Part shown: positions 1 through 6,527 of the stretch, piece by piece
Numbering within the stretch: position 1 is the stretch's first letter
Layout: every line of letters begins with the position of its first letter
DNA from: Candidatus Zixiibacteriota bacterium
Lineage (GTDB): Bacteria; Zixibacteria; MSB-5A5; GN15; PGXB01
Direction: 5' to 3'
Assembly (NCBI GenBank): GCA_003641425.1
Contig: QNAH01000119.1
Span: forward strand, 1 to 7,870
DNA length: 7,870 nucleotides
Notes under the pieces: generated by a model
The model's input: only the letters and a program-made list of their open reading frames with translations
What the model was told of the DNA's origin: nothing
Databases searched by the model: none
Translations under genes and position numbers: made by a program

Positions 1-566
1 TCAAGAAAGCCGTCCTTGAAAAGTGTGAAAGCATAAAGGGCCGGCGATGTCAAACAGATCAGCCCGCGGACATTATCGTCATGCTCTATGGGGCAGATCG
101 CCATCGAACCGGGATTGTCATCCAAAAGCAGTTTTTTCTCGATAAAATTACCTTTAAAGCCGTTAGGATAATTCTCGATATATATCGAACCTTCCTGTGA
201 TACGCGGTAAAGGAGTGAATTGTCCTCGGGAAGCGTCAGGGCCAAGCCCACTCGCGCATTTTGAGGGCCCTTCATTGCGATCACCTTAAGGCTGTCATCT
301 ACATGCGAGCGGACAATGAGGACAGATCGTGATAGTGAGAAAAATTTATTTAGTTTTTTGGTCAGGCAGAAAAAAAGATCATAGATATTTTTATTGCGGC
401 TAAAAAGAGCTCCCAGGGAACGGAGAAATATATTGCCTAAACGGCAATTGATATCGCGGGTGACCACCCCATCAGTCCACTGATTCTGACCAGATATGAT
501 CTCATCGAGCTGAGCGATCGAATCTTTTTCAAGCAGATCATTCTTTTCTGGCAATGACTGATTCAT
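1..566 (-). CDS. GAF-domain protein, third gene of a two-component operon (3' end outside the window)
   Basis: The minus frame is open from an ATG at 566 to the left edge, giving 188 visible codons with no stop. The first 55 or so residues are polar and match nothing I recognise. Residues about 60-185 read as a GAF-type sensor fold: a helix rich in Phe/Leu, a strand with VLIVRS, a central LLYRVSQEGSIYIEN stretch, then SMAICPIEHDDNVRGLICL, the usual strand-turn-strand of GAF domains. The start is supported by AGGAAG at 571-576, four bases upstream. The first 29 bases overlap the end of the response regulator in a different frame, so the two are probably translationally coupled. No membrane segment is visible. 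It probably senses a small ligand or works as an accessory partner of the kinase/regulator pair; the ligand is unknown, and an output domain could lie beyond the edge. The GAF call is by eye. Confidence 0.75.
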   Translation of the reverse strand, partial: MNQSLPEKNDLLEKDSIAQLDEIISGQNQWTDGVVTRDINCRLGNIFLRSLGALFSRNKNIYDLFFCLTKKLNKFFSLSRSVLIVRSHVDDSLKVIAMKGPQNARVGLALTLPEDNSLLYRVSQEGSIYIENYPNGFKGNFIEKKLLLDDNPGSMAICPIEHDDNVRGLICLTSPALYAFTLFKDGFL

Positions 567-1947
567 TATTCTTCCTGATATTATATTTTTTGATTTTACG
601 CCACAACGTTGTCCGCCCGATTCCCAGCTTCGAGGCCGTCAGGGTCAAATTCCAGTTGTTGGCATATAGCATATTTTCTATACGCATTTTCAGGCTTTCT
701 TCAAGGGTTCCGGTCTCTGTCGAAATATCAATACTTCTCCGGACGATTCTATTGGATTTCAATTCCCCGGAAGTTATAAAAACAATGTCCGAATCGGTGA
801 TTTCATCATTATGCGATAATGCGATGGCCCGTTTGATAGTATTTTCCAGCTCCCTAACATTTCCGGGCCAGGTATGTGATAGTAGTTTTTCCATAGCATC
901 ATTGGACATTGTTATTTTTTGCTCGTGTTCCATATTTTCCCGTTTGAGGAAGTGATTCACCAGAACGGGAATATCATCGATACGTTCCCTTAATGGTTGA
1001 ATATTCAAGGGAAGTACACTGAGACGATAGAACAGGTCCTCACGAAACAATCCTTTTTTCACCATCTCAGCCAGGTCACGATTGGTCGCGGCTATAATTC
1101 GAACATCGATTTTTTTAGAGACGGTTGACCCGACCGGCCTGATCTCCGATTCCTGTAGGACCCGCAATATCTTGGCCTGCAGAGTAAGGGGCATATCCCC
1201 AACCTCATCGAGGAATATTGTCCCCCCATCACCTTCTTCAAACAGCCCTTTACCGTCGGTATGTGCCGATGTAAACGAACCTTTGGTATGTCCGAATAAT
1301 TCCGATTCGAGCAGATTCTCAGGAATCGAGGTGCATTCGATTGGGACAAACCGTTTCCGGCGGCGTGAAGAGTGGTAATGAATTGCCTTGGCCAGCAGTT
1401 CCTTACCGGTCCCCGAGGCCCCGGTTATCAAAATAACAATATCGGTTCCGGCCACGCGCGAGGCCAGACTCTTCAATTGGGTCATAGAATCCGACACACC
1501 GACCAGACTGTCGAAACCGTACTTCCAGGCGATTTCCTCTCTAAGTGCCGAGAGTTCCTCGCGAATGTTTTTATTTTCAAGTGCTTTTTCGACAGTGATC
1601 AACAACTCTTCATTCCGGAATGGTTTGCTAAGATAATCGTATGCCCCCTGTCGCATTGCCGAAACGGCATTCTTAATCGAACCGTACGCCGTTTGAATTA
1701 TTATCGCTATCTCCTGCGATAGCTCCCTGGTCTTGGCAAGCAGGTCAAAACCGCTGCCATCGGTCATCTTTAAATCCGATATAATCAGGTCGACATGATT
1801 GTTTTTCAAAATCTCCAAAGCCGATTCGACTCCGCCGGCTGTTAAAACGCGGTAATCATTTTTTTTCAGTATTATCTCGACAGATTTCCTGTACTCGATA
1901 TCATCATCAACAAGGAGAATGACTGACTTATCGGAATTGATCCTCAT
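538..1947 (-). CDS. Sigma54-dependent response regulator, NtrC family (REC-AAA+-Fis HTH)
   Basis: A 469-residue bacterial enhancer-binding protein of normal length and domain order. The receiver domain (about 8-125) has the acidic pair D15/D16, phosphoacceptor D58, T86 and K108. The AAA+ domain (about 145-385) has Walker A GASGTGK at 176-182, the FGH segment at 218-220, Walker B IFLDE at 244-248 and the arginine-rich FREDLFYRL region. A Fis-type helix-turn-helix lies at about 416-456 (TASKLGIGRTTLWRKIKK). By family knowledge, phosphorylation at D58 drives oligomerisation and ATP-dependent opening of sigma54 promoters. The sigma54 contact loop reads GSFTSA (223-228) instead of GAFTGA; the key Thr and Phe are kept. 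It starts two bases after the kinase stop, so that kinase is the likely partner. Target promoters cannot be told from the window. I do not assign a specific name such as ntrC, zraR or atoC. Confidence 0.96.
   Translation of the reverse strand: MRINSDKSVILLVDDDIEYRKSVEIILKKNDYRVLTAGGVESALEILKNNHVDLIISDLKMTDGSGFDLLAKTRELSQEIAIIIQTAYGSIKNAVSAMRQGAYDYLSKPFRNEELLITVEKALENKNIREELSALREEIAWKYGFDSLVGVSDSMTQLKSLASRVAGTDIVILITGASGTGKELLAKAIHYHSSRRRKRFVPIECTSIPENLLESELFGHTKGSFTSAHTDGKGLFEEGDGGTIFLDEVGDMPLTLQAKILRVLQESEIRPVGSTVSKKIDVRIIAATNRDLAEMVKKGLFREDLFYRLSVLPLNIQPLRERIDDIPVLVNHFLKRENMEHEQKITMSNDAMEKLLSHTWPGNVRELENTIKRAIALSHNDEITDSDIVFITSGELKSNRIVRRSIDISTETGTLEESLKMRIENMLYANNWNLTLTASKLGIGRTTLWRKIKKYNIRKNNESVIARKE
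571..576 (-). promoter_or_regulatory. Ribosome binding site of the GAF-domain gene
   Basis: AGGAAG on the minus strand lies four bases before the ATG at 566, inside the end of the response regulator gene. It sets the start of the downstream gene and supports a real 29-base gene overlap. Confidence 0.6.
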
Positions 1948-1949
1948 AT

Positions 1950-3434
1950 CTATGATTCTTCCCCAAACTCGTCATCCACGGGCAATGACAGCGTCACCTT
2001 AAATGTTTCTTCACGGTACTTATCGATAGCCACTTCGCCGCCGTGATCTTCAATAATTCGTCTGACGATGGACAATCCCATTCCGGCGTGTCTCGGCTTA
2101 CCGGAAATAAAGGGTCGATGCAGATCGGCGACTGTCGCAGGTGAATCATAACGAATCGACGGCGACAGATCATTGCGCGCGGTTACAGAAATATTTTCCT
2201 CATCCTGTGATGTCCCGATAAAAATCTCCCCCGATGGCGGGCAGGCCTCGATGGCATTAGTAAGAATTTCATCTATTGCCTTTTTCAACTGACTGCTGTC
2301 ACCTCTGACACACGGTTTTACCGCCTTCAGGGCCAGAGACGGACAGGGCCGGGATTTCAATCCTGACAGCTTTTCCGTTACCGTGTCCTGTATTAGTCTA
2401 TGCAGATCTACCTGTTCTTCCGAGCGGGAATTTGAGTTTATATATTTATCCAGACGCGTGACAAGATTGTCGGCGCCCTCGATCGCTGATTCAATGATTG
2501 TCAGCAGAGCGGCATCATCCTTATCGATAACACTGCCTTCCTGTGTCGATAACTGACTGGAGGCAGTATGAATGGCGCTTAACTTACCTTTAAGCTTATG
2601 TGAGAAGCTTCTGATCAATTCTTCATAATTTTCGCCGGGGGATAAAATATCATCGGCAGGTTTAAACGACAGCAGCATATATTCATGACCGAGCAATTTT
2701 ATCCTGGAAATCTTAAGATTTTTGAAACGCCGCCTTATAAGATGATCTTCCTTAGCCCTTTCCCCGTCGGTGACTACACCCGGAATAAGATGATCAATCA
2801 CCTGTCTATTCAATGCATCGGCCGCCTGAGAATTTTCAAGACTATTTGGCCTTTGCAGAATAATTATGTCACCATGGGCAGGATCGATGACATAACGAAA
2901 TGCGGTTTTATTCTGGGCGAAGCTTACCGCCGTTTTGGATTGACAAAAGGAATCATAATGGCGCCGGATCTCACCAAGCAGACTGAATAAATGATCTTCA
3001 TTGATTTCGAACCGGCTCCGGCTATTGGAATAAATCAATCCGACAGCAATATCATCGCCGTCAGCGTTCTTACCCAGTGAAGTACACAGGAGAATATATC
3101 CGAGTTCGTTTATTCGCCGATTCACATAAAGCTGACGCCGGAAAATGCAGGCTGTGTCGTTTTTTATGGTTTCCCGGACAGTCTCAACCGGGATCAGTTG
3201 CAGCCCGGCCGGATGCAGATATTCATCGCCCCGCAGAATAAAAAACGGACTGTTTCCCGGCAGCATATTTTCTATCTCATCGATAATCGAGGTGGAAATC
3301 TGACCGCCGGAATAAAGCTCCGAGGTTAAAGCGAACATACTCCGGTAATCCAGCTTTTCCCATGTCTTCGCCGGTTTAATTACACTGCCGATAGTCTCAA
3401 ATCTTTCAGTTATTGTAGGCATAGTCCCATTCAT
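1950..3434 (-). CDS. Soluble sensor histidine kinase with GAF-like N-terminus and divergent catalytic boxes
   Basis: A 494-residue cytoplasmic kinase with no visible transmembrane segment. Residues about 30-165 resemble a GAF fold and about 175-260 may be a second GAF/PAS-like sensor. A dimerisation/phosphoacceptor region (about 268-335) has H279 in SHKLKGKL. The HATPase domain (about 345-488) has the N box around N393 (EILTNAIEA), an F box PFISGK (441-446) and a G2 box GMGLSIV (451-457). Two points are odd. The residue after H279 is Lys where HisKA proteins have Glu or Asp, and the G1 box reads DLSPSI (422-427), with both Gly of the usual DxGxGI replaced by Ser. The gene precedes the NtrC-type regulator by two bases and is its likely partner. 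The ATG at 3434 has no Shine-Dalgarno sequence and sits three bases after the stop of a well-initiated small ORF, so the start is uncertain; ATG 3422 is another option. Confidence 0.9.
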   Translation of the reverse strand: MNGTMPTITERFETIGSVIKPAKTWEKLDYRSMFALTSELYSGGQISTSIIDEIENMLPGNSPFFILRGDEYLHPAGLQLIPVETVRETIKNDTACIFRRQLYVNRRINELGYILLCTSLGKNADGDDIAVGLIYSNSRSRFEINEDHLFSLLGEIRRHYDSFCQSKTAVSFAQNKTAFRYVIDPAHGDIIILQRPNSLENSQAADALNRQVIDHLIPGVVTDGERAKEDHLIRRRFKNLKISRIKLLGHEYMLLSFKPADDILSPGENYEELIRSFSHKLKGKLSAIHTASSQLSTQEGSVIDKDDAALLTIIESAIEGADNLVTRLDKYINSNSRSEEQVDLHRLIQDTVTEKLSGLKSRPCPSLALKAVKPCVRGDSSQLKKAIDEILTNAIEACPPSGEIFIGTSQDEENISVTARNDLSPSIRYDSPATVADLHRPFISGKPRHAGMGLSIVRRIIEDHGGEVAIDKYREETFKVTLSLPVDDEFGEES

Positions 3435-3437
3435 GTT

Positions 3438-3497
3438 TCAAAATGATACACTTACTATTTTTATCGGTTTTCGTGGAAAATCCTTAACAGGCGGCAT
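3438..3497 (-). CDS. Possible 19-residue leader ORF, in frame with the kinase
   Basis: On the minus strand GGAGG (3503-3507) lies five bases before an ATG at 3497. This opens 19 codons, a basic peptide beginning MPPVKDFPRKP, and ends in TGA at 3440-3438. The kinase ATG follows after three bases (AAC) in the same frame. The initiation signal is far better than that of the kinase itself. Possible explanations are a leader peptide that feeds ribosomes to the kinase by reinitiation, a kinase whose first 21 codons are cut off by a point nonsense mutation, or a read-through/recoded UGA. No attenuator-like run of a single amino acid and no hairpin typical of a selenocysteine signal is evident. Nothing shows that the peptide itself has a function. 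Confidence 0.4.
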   Translation of the reverse strand: MPPVKDFPRKPIKIVSVSF

Positions 3498-3502
3498 TTG
3501 TT

Positions 3503-3507
3503 CCTCC
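3503..3507 (-). promoter_or_regulatory. Strong ribosome binding site upstream of the kinase leader ORF
   Basis: GGAGG on the minus strand has a 5-base spacer to the ATG at 3497. It is the only good Shine-Dalgarno sequence in the region ahead of the kinase, and it initiates the small ORF rather than the kinase ATG 63 bases further on. Confidence 0.6.
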
Positions 3508-3598
3508 GGTATATTTGCGATTAAACTTTGCCTAACCGTATTTATTAAAAACAGCCATGGAAAAATTCGGGCTTCAGCGGATAATTTTACCTAAAAGT

Positions 3599-3628
3599 AT
3601 TTTAAAACTTGACACTTAAATTTGTTAA
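3599..3628 (-). promoter_or_regulatory. Candidate sigma70-type promoter of the two-component operon
   Basis: On the minus strand TTAACA (3628-3623) is followed after 18 bases by TAAAAT (3604-3599). Each hexamer matches consensus at five of six positions. Transcription would start near 3592, leaving about 95 untranslated bases before the leader ORF. It overlaps the divergent gatC promoter, so the two may compete for polymerase. The region is AT-rich, which makes chance matches likely; no sigma54 -24/-12 element was found here. Confidence 0.35.
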
Positions 3629-3637
3629 GGTTATTAT
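3609..3637 (+). promoter_or_regulatory. Sigma70-type promoter of the gatC-kdsB-pyrG operon
   Basis: A perfect -35 TTGACA (3609-3614) is followed after exactly 17 bases by TATTAT (3632-3637), a five-of-six -10. The predicted transcription start, about 3643-3645, falls on the gatC ATG at 3643, so the transcript would be leaderless or nearly so. Confidence 0.7.
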
Positions 3638-3642
3638 CACTT

Positions 3643-3930
3643 ATGCCTGTTACAAAGATTCAGATTTTAAAGGCTGCCGCGCTTGCACGCCTTGATTTAA
3701 CTCGCGAAGACGAGACAATTATCTCAAGCGACATGGCTCAAATTCTCACTTATCTTGATAAAATTCAATCGGTTGAGGTAACTGGCCCGACTGTAAAAAC
3801 CCTATTTCCAGGCGAGGGAAGCGTATTAAGGGAGGATATAATTAAACCGTCGCTGCCTGCCGAAAAGGCCCTGGGCAATGCCCCGGACAGAGATGAGGAT
3901 TTTTTCAGAGTTCCAAGGGTGTTAGGTTAA
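3643..3930 (+). CDS. gatC: Aspartyl/glutamyl-tRNA amidotransferase subunit C
   Basis: A 95-residue protein, the usual GatC length. In GatCAB complexes the C subunit stabilises the A/B subunits, which convert misacylated Glu-tRNA(Gln) and/or Asp-tRNA(Asn) to the amidated form in the cytoplasm. Visible family features are the N-terminal helix with AALARLDL, the segment ILTYLDKIQSVEV, then LRED, KPSLPAEKALGNAPDRDEDFFRVPRVLG at the C-terminus, which is close to the family ending. I chose ATG 3643 rather than the in-frame TTG at 3622: it gives the family length and N-terminus, and the TTG lies inside the promoter. No Shine-Dalgarno sequence sits at normal spacing (AAGG at 3627-3630 is 12 bases away). 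gatA and gatB do not follow; kdsB starts one base after the stop, so the other subunits must be elsewhere. Confidence 0.93.
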   Translation: MPVTKIQILKAAALARLDLTREDETIISSDMAQILTYLDKIQSVEVTGPTVKTLFPGEGSVLREDIIKPSLPAEKALGNAPDRDEDFFRVPRVLG

Positions 3931-3931
3931 C

Positions 3932-4675
3932 ATGAAGCCCAAAGTTCTGGCTGTTATTCCCGCTCGTTTCGCGTCGAAACGATTCCCCGGGAAACCACTG
4001 TCTCCAATAGCCGGAAAGCCTCTGATTCAGCACATTTATAAAGCCGCATCAAAATCAAAACTTATCGACAGAGTCATTGTTGCCACTGATTCTCGCGAAA
4101 TCCAGGAAGCTGTTCTCAATTTCGGCGGTGAGGCGGTCATTACCTCCTGTAATCATCGCACCGGTTCCGACCGAGCCGCCGAGGTGATGCAGAAAATCGG
4201 CGGCGAGATCATTATCAATATCCAGGCCGATCATATCGGTGTCAAACCGGCGGTTTTTGATCGGGTCCTGAAAGCTATACTGGAGGATAGAAAAATAAGA
4301 TTCGCGACTCTTGCGCGAAAAGTAGAAGATGAGGCTTCCCTGTTCGACCCCAATCGCGTCAAACTTATTCTGGATGCCGATGACTACGCCTATTGGTTTT
4401 CAAGGTATCCCCTGCCCTTTCTCCAGGGAATCAATGGTGACAGGCTGGGGCGATTCGATTTCTATTATCATGTCGGAACATATTTTTTCAGGAAGACAGG
4501 GTTAAAAATGTTTCATGCCTGGCCGCGTTCACCGCTGGAAAAAGCCGAGTCCTTAGAGCAGCTTCGAATCCTGGAAAACAATCATAAAATAAAAGTGTTT
4601 AAAATAAAAAGTGAGATCCTTTCAATAGATACACCTCAAGATCTAAAACTTGCTGAAGAACTTTATAAAAAATAA
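3932..4675 (+). CDS. kdsB: CMP-Kdo synthetase (3-deoxy-manno-octulosonate cytidylyltransferase), divergent metal-site loop
   Basis: A 247-residue nucleotidyltransferase, matching the KdsB length of about 250. KdsB joins CTP and Kdo to give CMP-Kdo for the inner core of lipopolysaccharide, in the cytoplasm. It shows the N-terminal nucleotide motif IPARFASKRFPGKPL (9-23), VIVATD (48-53), HRTGSDRAAEV (75-85), FSRYPLPF, a YHVGTY segment, SPLEKAESLEQLRILE and the C-terminal SIDTPQDL with D233. The central loop reads NIQADHIG (96-103), where family members usually have NVQGDEPL: the Asp expected to bind metal (D100) remains, but the neighbouring Gly, Glu and Pro are changed. The substrate could therefore be Kdo or a related sugar acid such as an 8-amino derivative; the second idea is speculation. 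It lies between gatC (one-base gap) and pyrG, and PyrG supplies its CTP. Confidence 0.9.
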   Translation: MKPKVLAVIPARFASKRFPGKPLSPIAGKPLIQHIYKAASKSKLIDRVIVATDSREIQEAVLNFGGEAVITSCNHRTGSDRAAEVMQKIGGEIIINIQADHIGVKPAVFDRVLKAILEDRKIRFATLARKVEDEASLFDPNRVKLILDADDYAYWFSRYPLPFLQGINGDRLGRFDFYYHVGTYFFRKTGLKMFHAWPRSPLEKAESLEQLRILENNHKIKVFKIKSEILSIDTPQDLKLAEELYKK

Positions 4676-4679
4676 GAGT

Positions 4680-4685
4680 GGAGAG
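4680..4685 (+). promoter_or_regulatory. Ribosome binding site of pyrG
   Basis: GGAGAG lies four bases before the GTG at 4690 and overlaps the alternative GTG at 4678. It favours 4690 as the pyrG start. Confidence 0.55.
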
Positions 4686-4689
4686 TAAC

Positions 4690-6369
4690 GTGCCCGAGAA
4701 AAAAACAAAATATATTTTTGTGACCGGCGGCGTTGTCTCCGCGCTGGGCAAAGGGATTGCATCGGCATCATTGGGGCTATTGTTGAAAAAACGGGGTTTT
4801 AACGTTGATATCATCAAATGCGACCCTTACATAAATGTGGACCCGGGGACTATGAATCCCTTCCAGCACGGAGAAGTTTATGTCCTGGATGATGGTTCCG
4901 AGACCGACCTGGATCTGGGCCATTATGAACGCTTTCTTGACAAGAGCATGACCAAGGACAACAATGTCACGACCGGTCAGGTTTATCATACGGTTATCTC
5001 GCGGGAGCGGCGCGGCGACTATCTGGGCGCCACCGTTCAGGTGATTCCTCATATCACCAACGAGATAATTGATTGCATTAAGCGTCCGGCAAAAAATAAC
5101 CCCGATACCGACGTCGTCATCGTCGAGATCGGCGGCACGGTCGGCGATATTGAATCACAGCCGTTTCTTGAAGCCATTCGCCAGATGGCCCTCGAGCGTG
5201 ATCCGGAAGATACCATCTTTGTTCACCTGACTCTGGTTCCTTATATCGCCACCGCCGGAGAGATGAAAACCAAGCCGACTCAGCACTCGGTCAAGGCGCT
5301 CAGGGAAATCGGTATTCAGCCGAAAGTCTTACTGTGCCGCACTGCTAAGCAACTCGATGATTCCATCCGCAAAAAAATAGGCCTGTTCTGTAATGTCCCG
5401 TCAAGTCATGTGATTTCGGCAATCGACGTTGAGACTATCTACGAGGTCCCCCTGCATTACAATAAGGAAGGATTCGATGAAATCGTTTGCAAACATCTGG
5501 AACTGCTCAACGGCCCACCGGATCTGACCGACTGGGAAGAGATGGTCCAAAAAATAAAGCACCCGACTCATCGGGTGAAAATCGCCATCTGCGGTAAATA
5601 TGTTTATCTCAAGGATGCCTACAAATCCATTATTGAATCATTCATACATGCCGGTGAGGAAAACCATGCCCGGGTCGATCTGATCTGGGTCTCGTCGGAG
5701 GATATCAAACAAAAAGGAGCCGATAAGTTCCTGTCCGATATCGACGGGCTGCTTATCCCGGGCGGATTCGGCGAGCGGGGTGTCGAGGGAAAAATCGAAT
5801 CGATCCGGTATGTCCGCGAAAACAATATTCCGTTTCTGGGTATTTGCCTTGGTATGCAGTGCGCCGTGATCGAATATGCGCGCAACGTCTGCGGTCTTAA
5901 AGACGCCCATAGCTACGAATTCTACGCCGATCTTAAACACCCGGTAATACATCTCATGGCCGATCAGGAAGGTGTCACAAATCTCGGCGGAACCATGCGG
6001 CTGGGAGTCTATAAAGCGAATCTTGACAAGAATTCCAAAGCCTATAAAGCCTACGGTGTCGAGGAAATATCCGAACGACATCGACACCGCTATGAATTCA
6101 ACAATGCTTACCGGGAACTTTTCGAGGGAACTGATTTTAAACTGACGGGAATGTCGCCCGATGGACGGTTGGTCGAGATAGTCGAGGTTGATAAACACCC
6201 GTGGTTCGTAGCCTCGCAGTTCCATCCCGAATTGAAATCACGCCCGACCCGCGCCCACCCGCTTTTCCGTGATTTCATTGGTGCCTCGGTTGCCTATATG
6301 CTCAAGAAAAAAGAGGCGGCTCATAATAAGGCCGACAATGATCTCAAAGAAAGGCAGGAAGTAAGCTGA
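4690..6369 (+). CDS. pyrG: CTP synthase
   Basis: A full-length CTP synthase of 559 residues from GTG 4690. It aminates UTP to CTP using ATP and glutamine, the last step of cytidine nucleotide synthesis, in the cytoplasm. The synthetase domain opens with KYIFVTGGVVSALGKG (P-loop) and continues with KCDPYINVDPGTMNPFQHGEV and DLDLGHYERF. The C-terminal class I glutamine amidotransferase domain has the nucleophile elbow GICLGMQ with Cys386 and the SQFHPE motif with His512 and Glu514, completing the triad. An in-frame GTG at 4678 would add four residues, but GGAGAG at 4680-4685 favours 4690, and the family normally begins just before KYIFVTGG. The gene follows kdsB after 14 bases and ends in TGA just ahead of an intrinsic terminator. 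Nothing looks truncated or damaged. Confidence 0.98.
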   Translation: MPEKKTKYIFVTGGVVSALGKGIASASLGLLLKKRGFNVDIIKCDPYINVDPGTMNPFQHGEVYVLDDGSETDLDLGHYERFLDKSMTKDNNVTTGQVYHTVISRERRGDYLGATVQVIPHITNEIIDCIKRPAKNNPDTDVVIVEIGGTVGDIESQPFLEAIRQMALERDPEDTIFVHLTLVPYIATAGEMKTKPTQHSVKALREIGIQPKVLLCRTAKQLDDSIRKKIGLFCNVPSSHVISAIDVETIYEVPLHYNKEGFDEIVCKHLELLNGPPDLTDWEEMVQKIKHPTHRVKIAICGKYVYLKDAYKSIIESFIHAGEENHARVDLIWVSSEDIKQKGADKFLSDIDGLLIPGGFGERGVEGKIESIRYVRENNIPFLGICLGMQCAVIEYARNVCGLKDAHSYEFYADLKHPVIHLMADQEGVTNLGGTMRLGVYKANLDKNSKAYKAYGVEEISERHRHRYEFNNAYRELFEGTDFKLTGMSPDGRLVEIVEVDKHPWFVASQFHPELKSRPTRAHPLFRDFIGASVAYMLKKKEAAHNKADNDLKERQEVS

Positions 6370-6392
6370 GTAATAGATATTAGAATTATGCG

Positions 6393-6420
6393 CAGGCCGG
6401 TTGGCCTGTCTTTTTTGTTT
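6393..6420 (+). terminator. Rho-independent terminator of the gatC-kdsB-pyrG operon
   Basis: A perfect six-base stem CAGGCC (6393-6398) / GGCCTG (6403-6408) with loop GGTT is followed by TCTTTTTTGTTT. It starts 23 bases after the pyrG stop. The T-run on one side only makes it a plus-strand terminator. Confidence 0.85.
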
Positions 6421-6527
6421 CAAGGACTATTATGAATCTTTAATCTATTGGACGCAATTACTTATTTTGCGTATTTTATAACGACAAGTCATTTTAAGAT
6501 TTTTCACATTGATAATGAGCAACCGTT
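6421..6527 (+). other. AT-rich upstream region of the radical SAM gene
   Basis: Since a terminator closes the pyrG operon, the radical SAM gene probably has its own promoter here. A -10-like TATAAC lies at 6478-6483, but no good -35 is found at normal spacing. The region is otherwise featureless, and no strong Shine-Dalgarno sequence precedes the ATG at 6528. Confidence 0.3.

Noticed and set aside
554..955. 133-codon open frame on the plus strand
   Set aside because: Antisense to the C-terminal part of the response regulator, with low-complexity Ser/Phe/Ile-rich content typical of a shadow frame.
3434..3440. Genome-wide use of UGA as a sense codon
   Set aside because: pyrG and the response regulator both end naturally at TGA with family-typical lengths, so UGA works as a stop here.
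3622..3642. TTG start extending gatC by seven residues
   Set aside because: It falls inside the predicted promoter, lacks a ribosome binding site and makes the protein longer than the family N-terminus.
5638..6225. 195-codon open frame on the minus strand
   Set aside because: It lies wholly antisense to the glutaminase domain of pyrG, whose conserved motifs explain the sequence; it has no recognisable domain.
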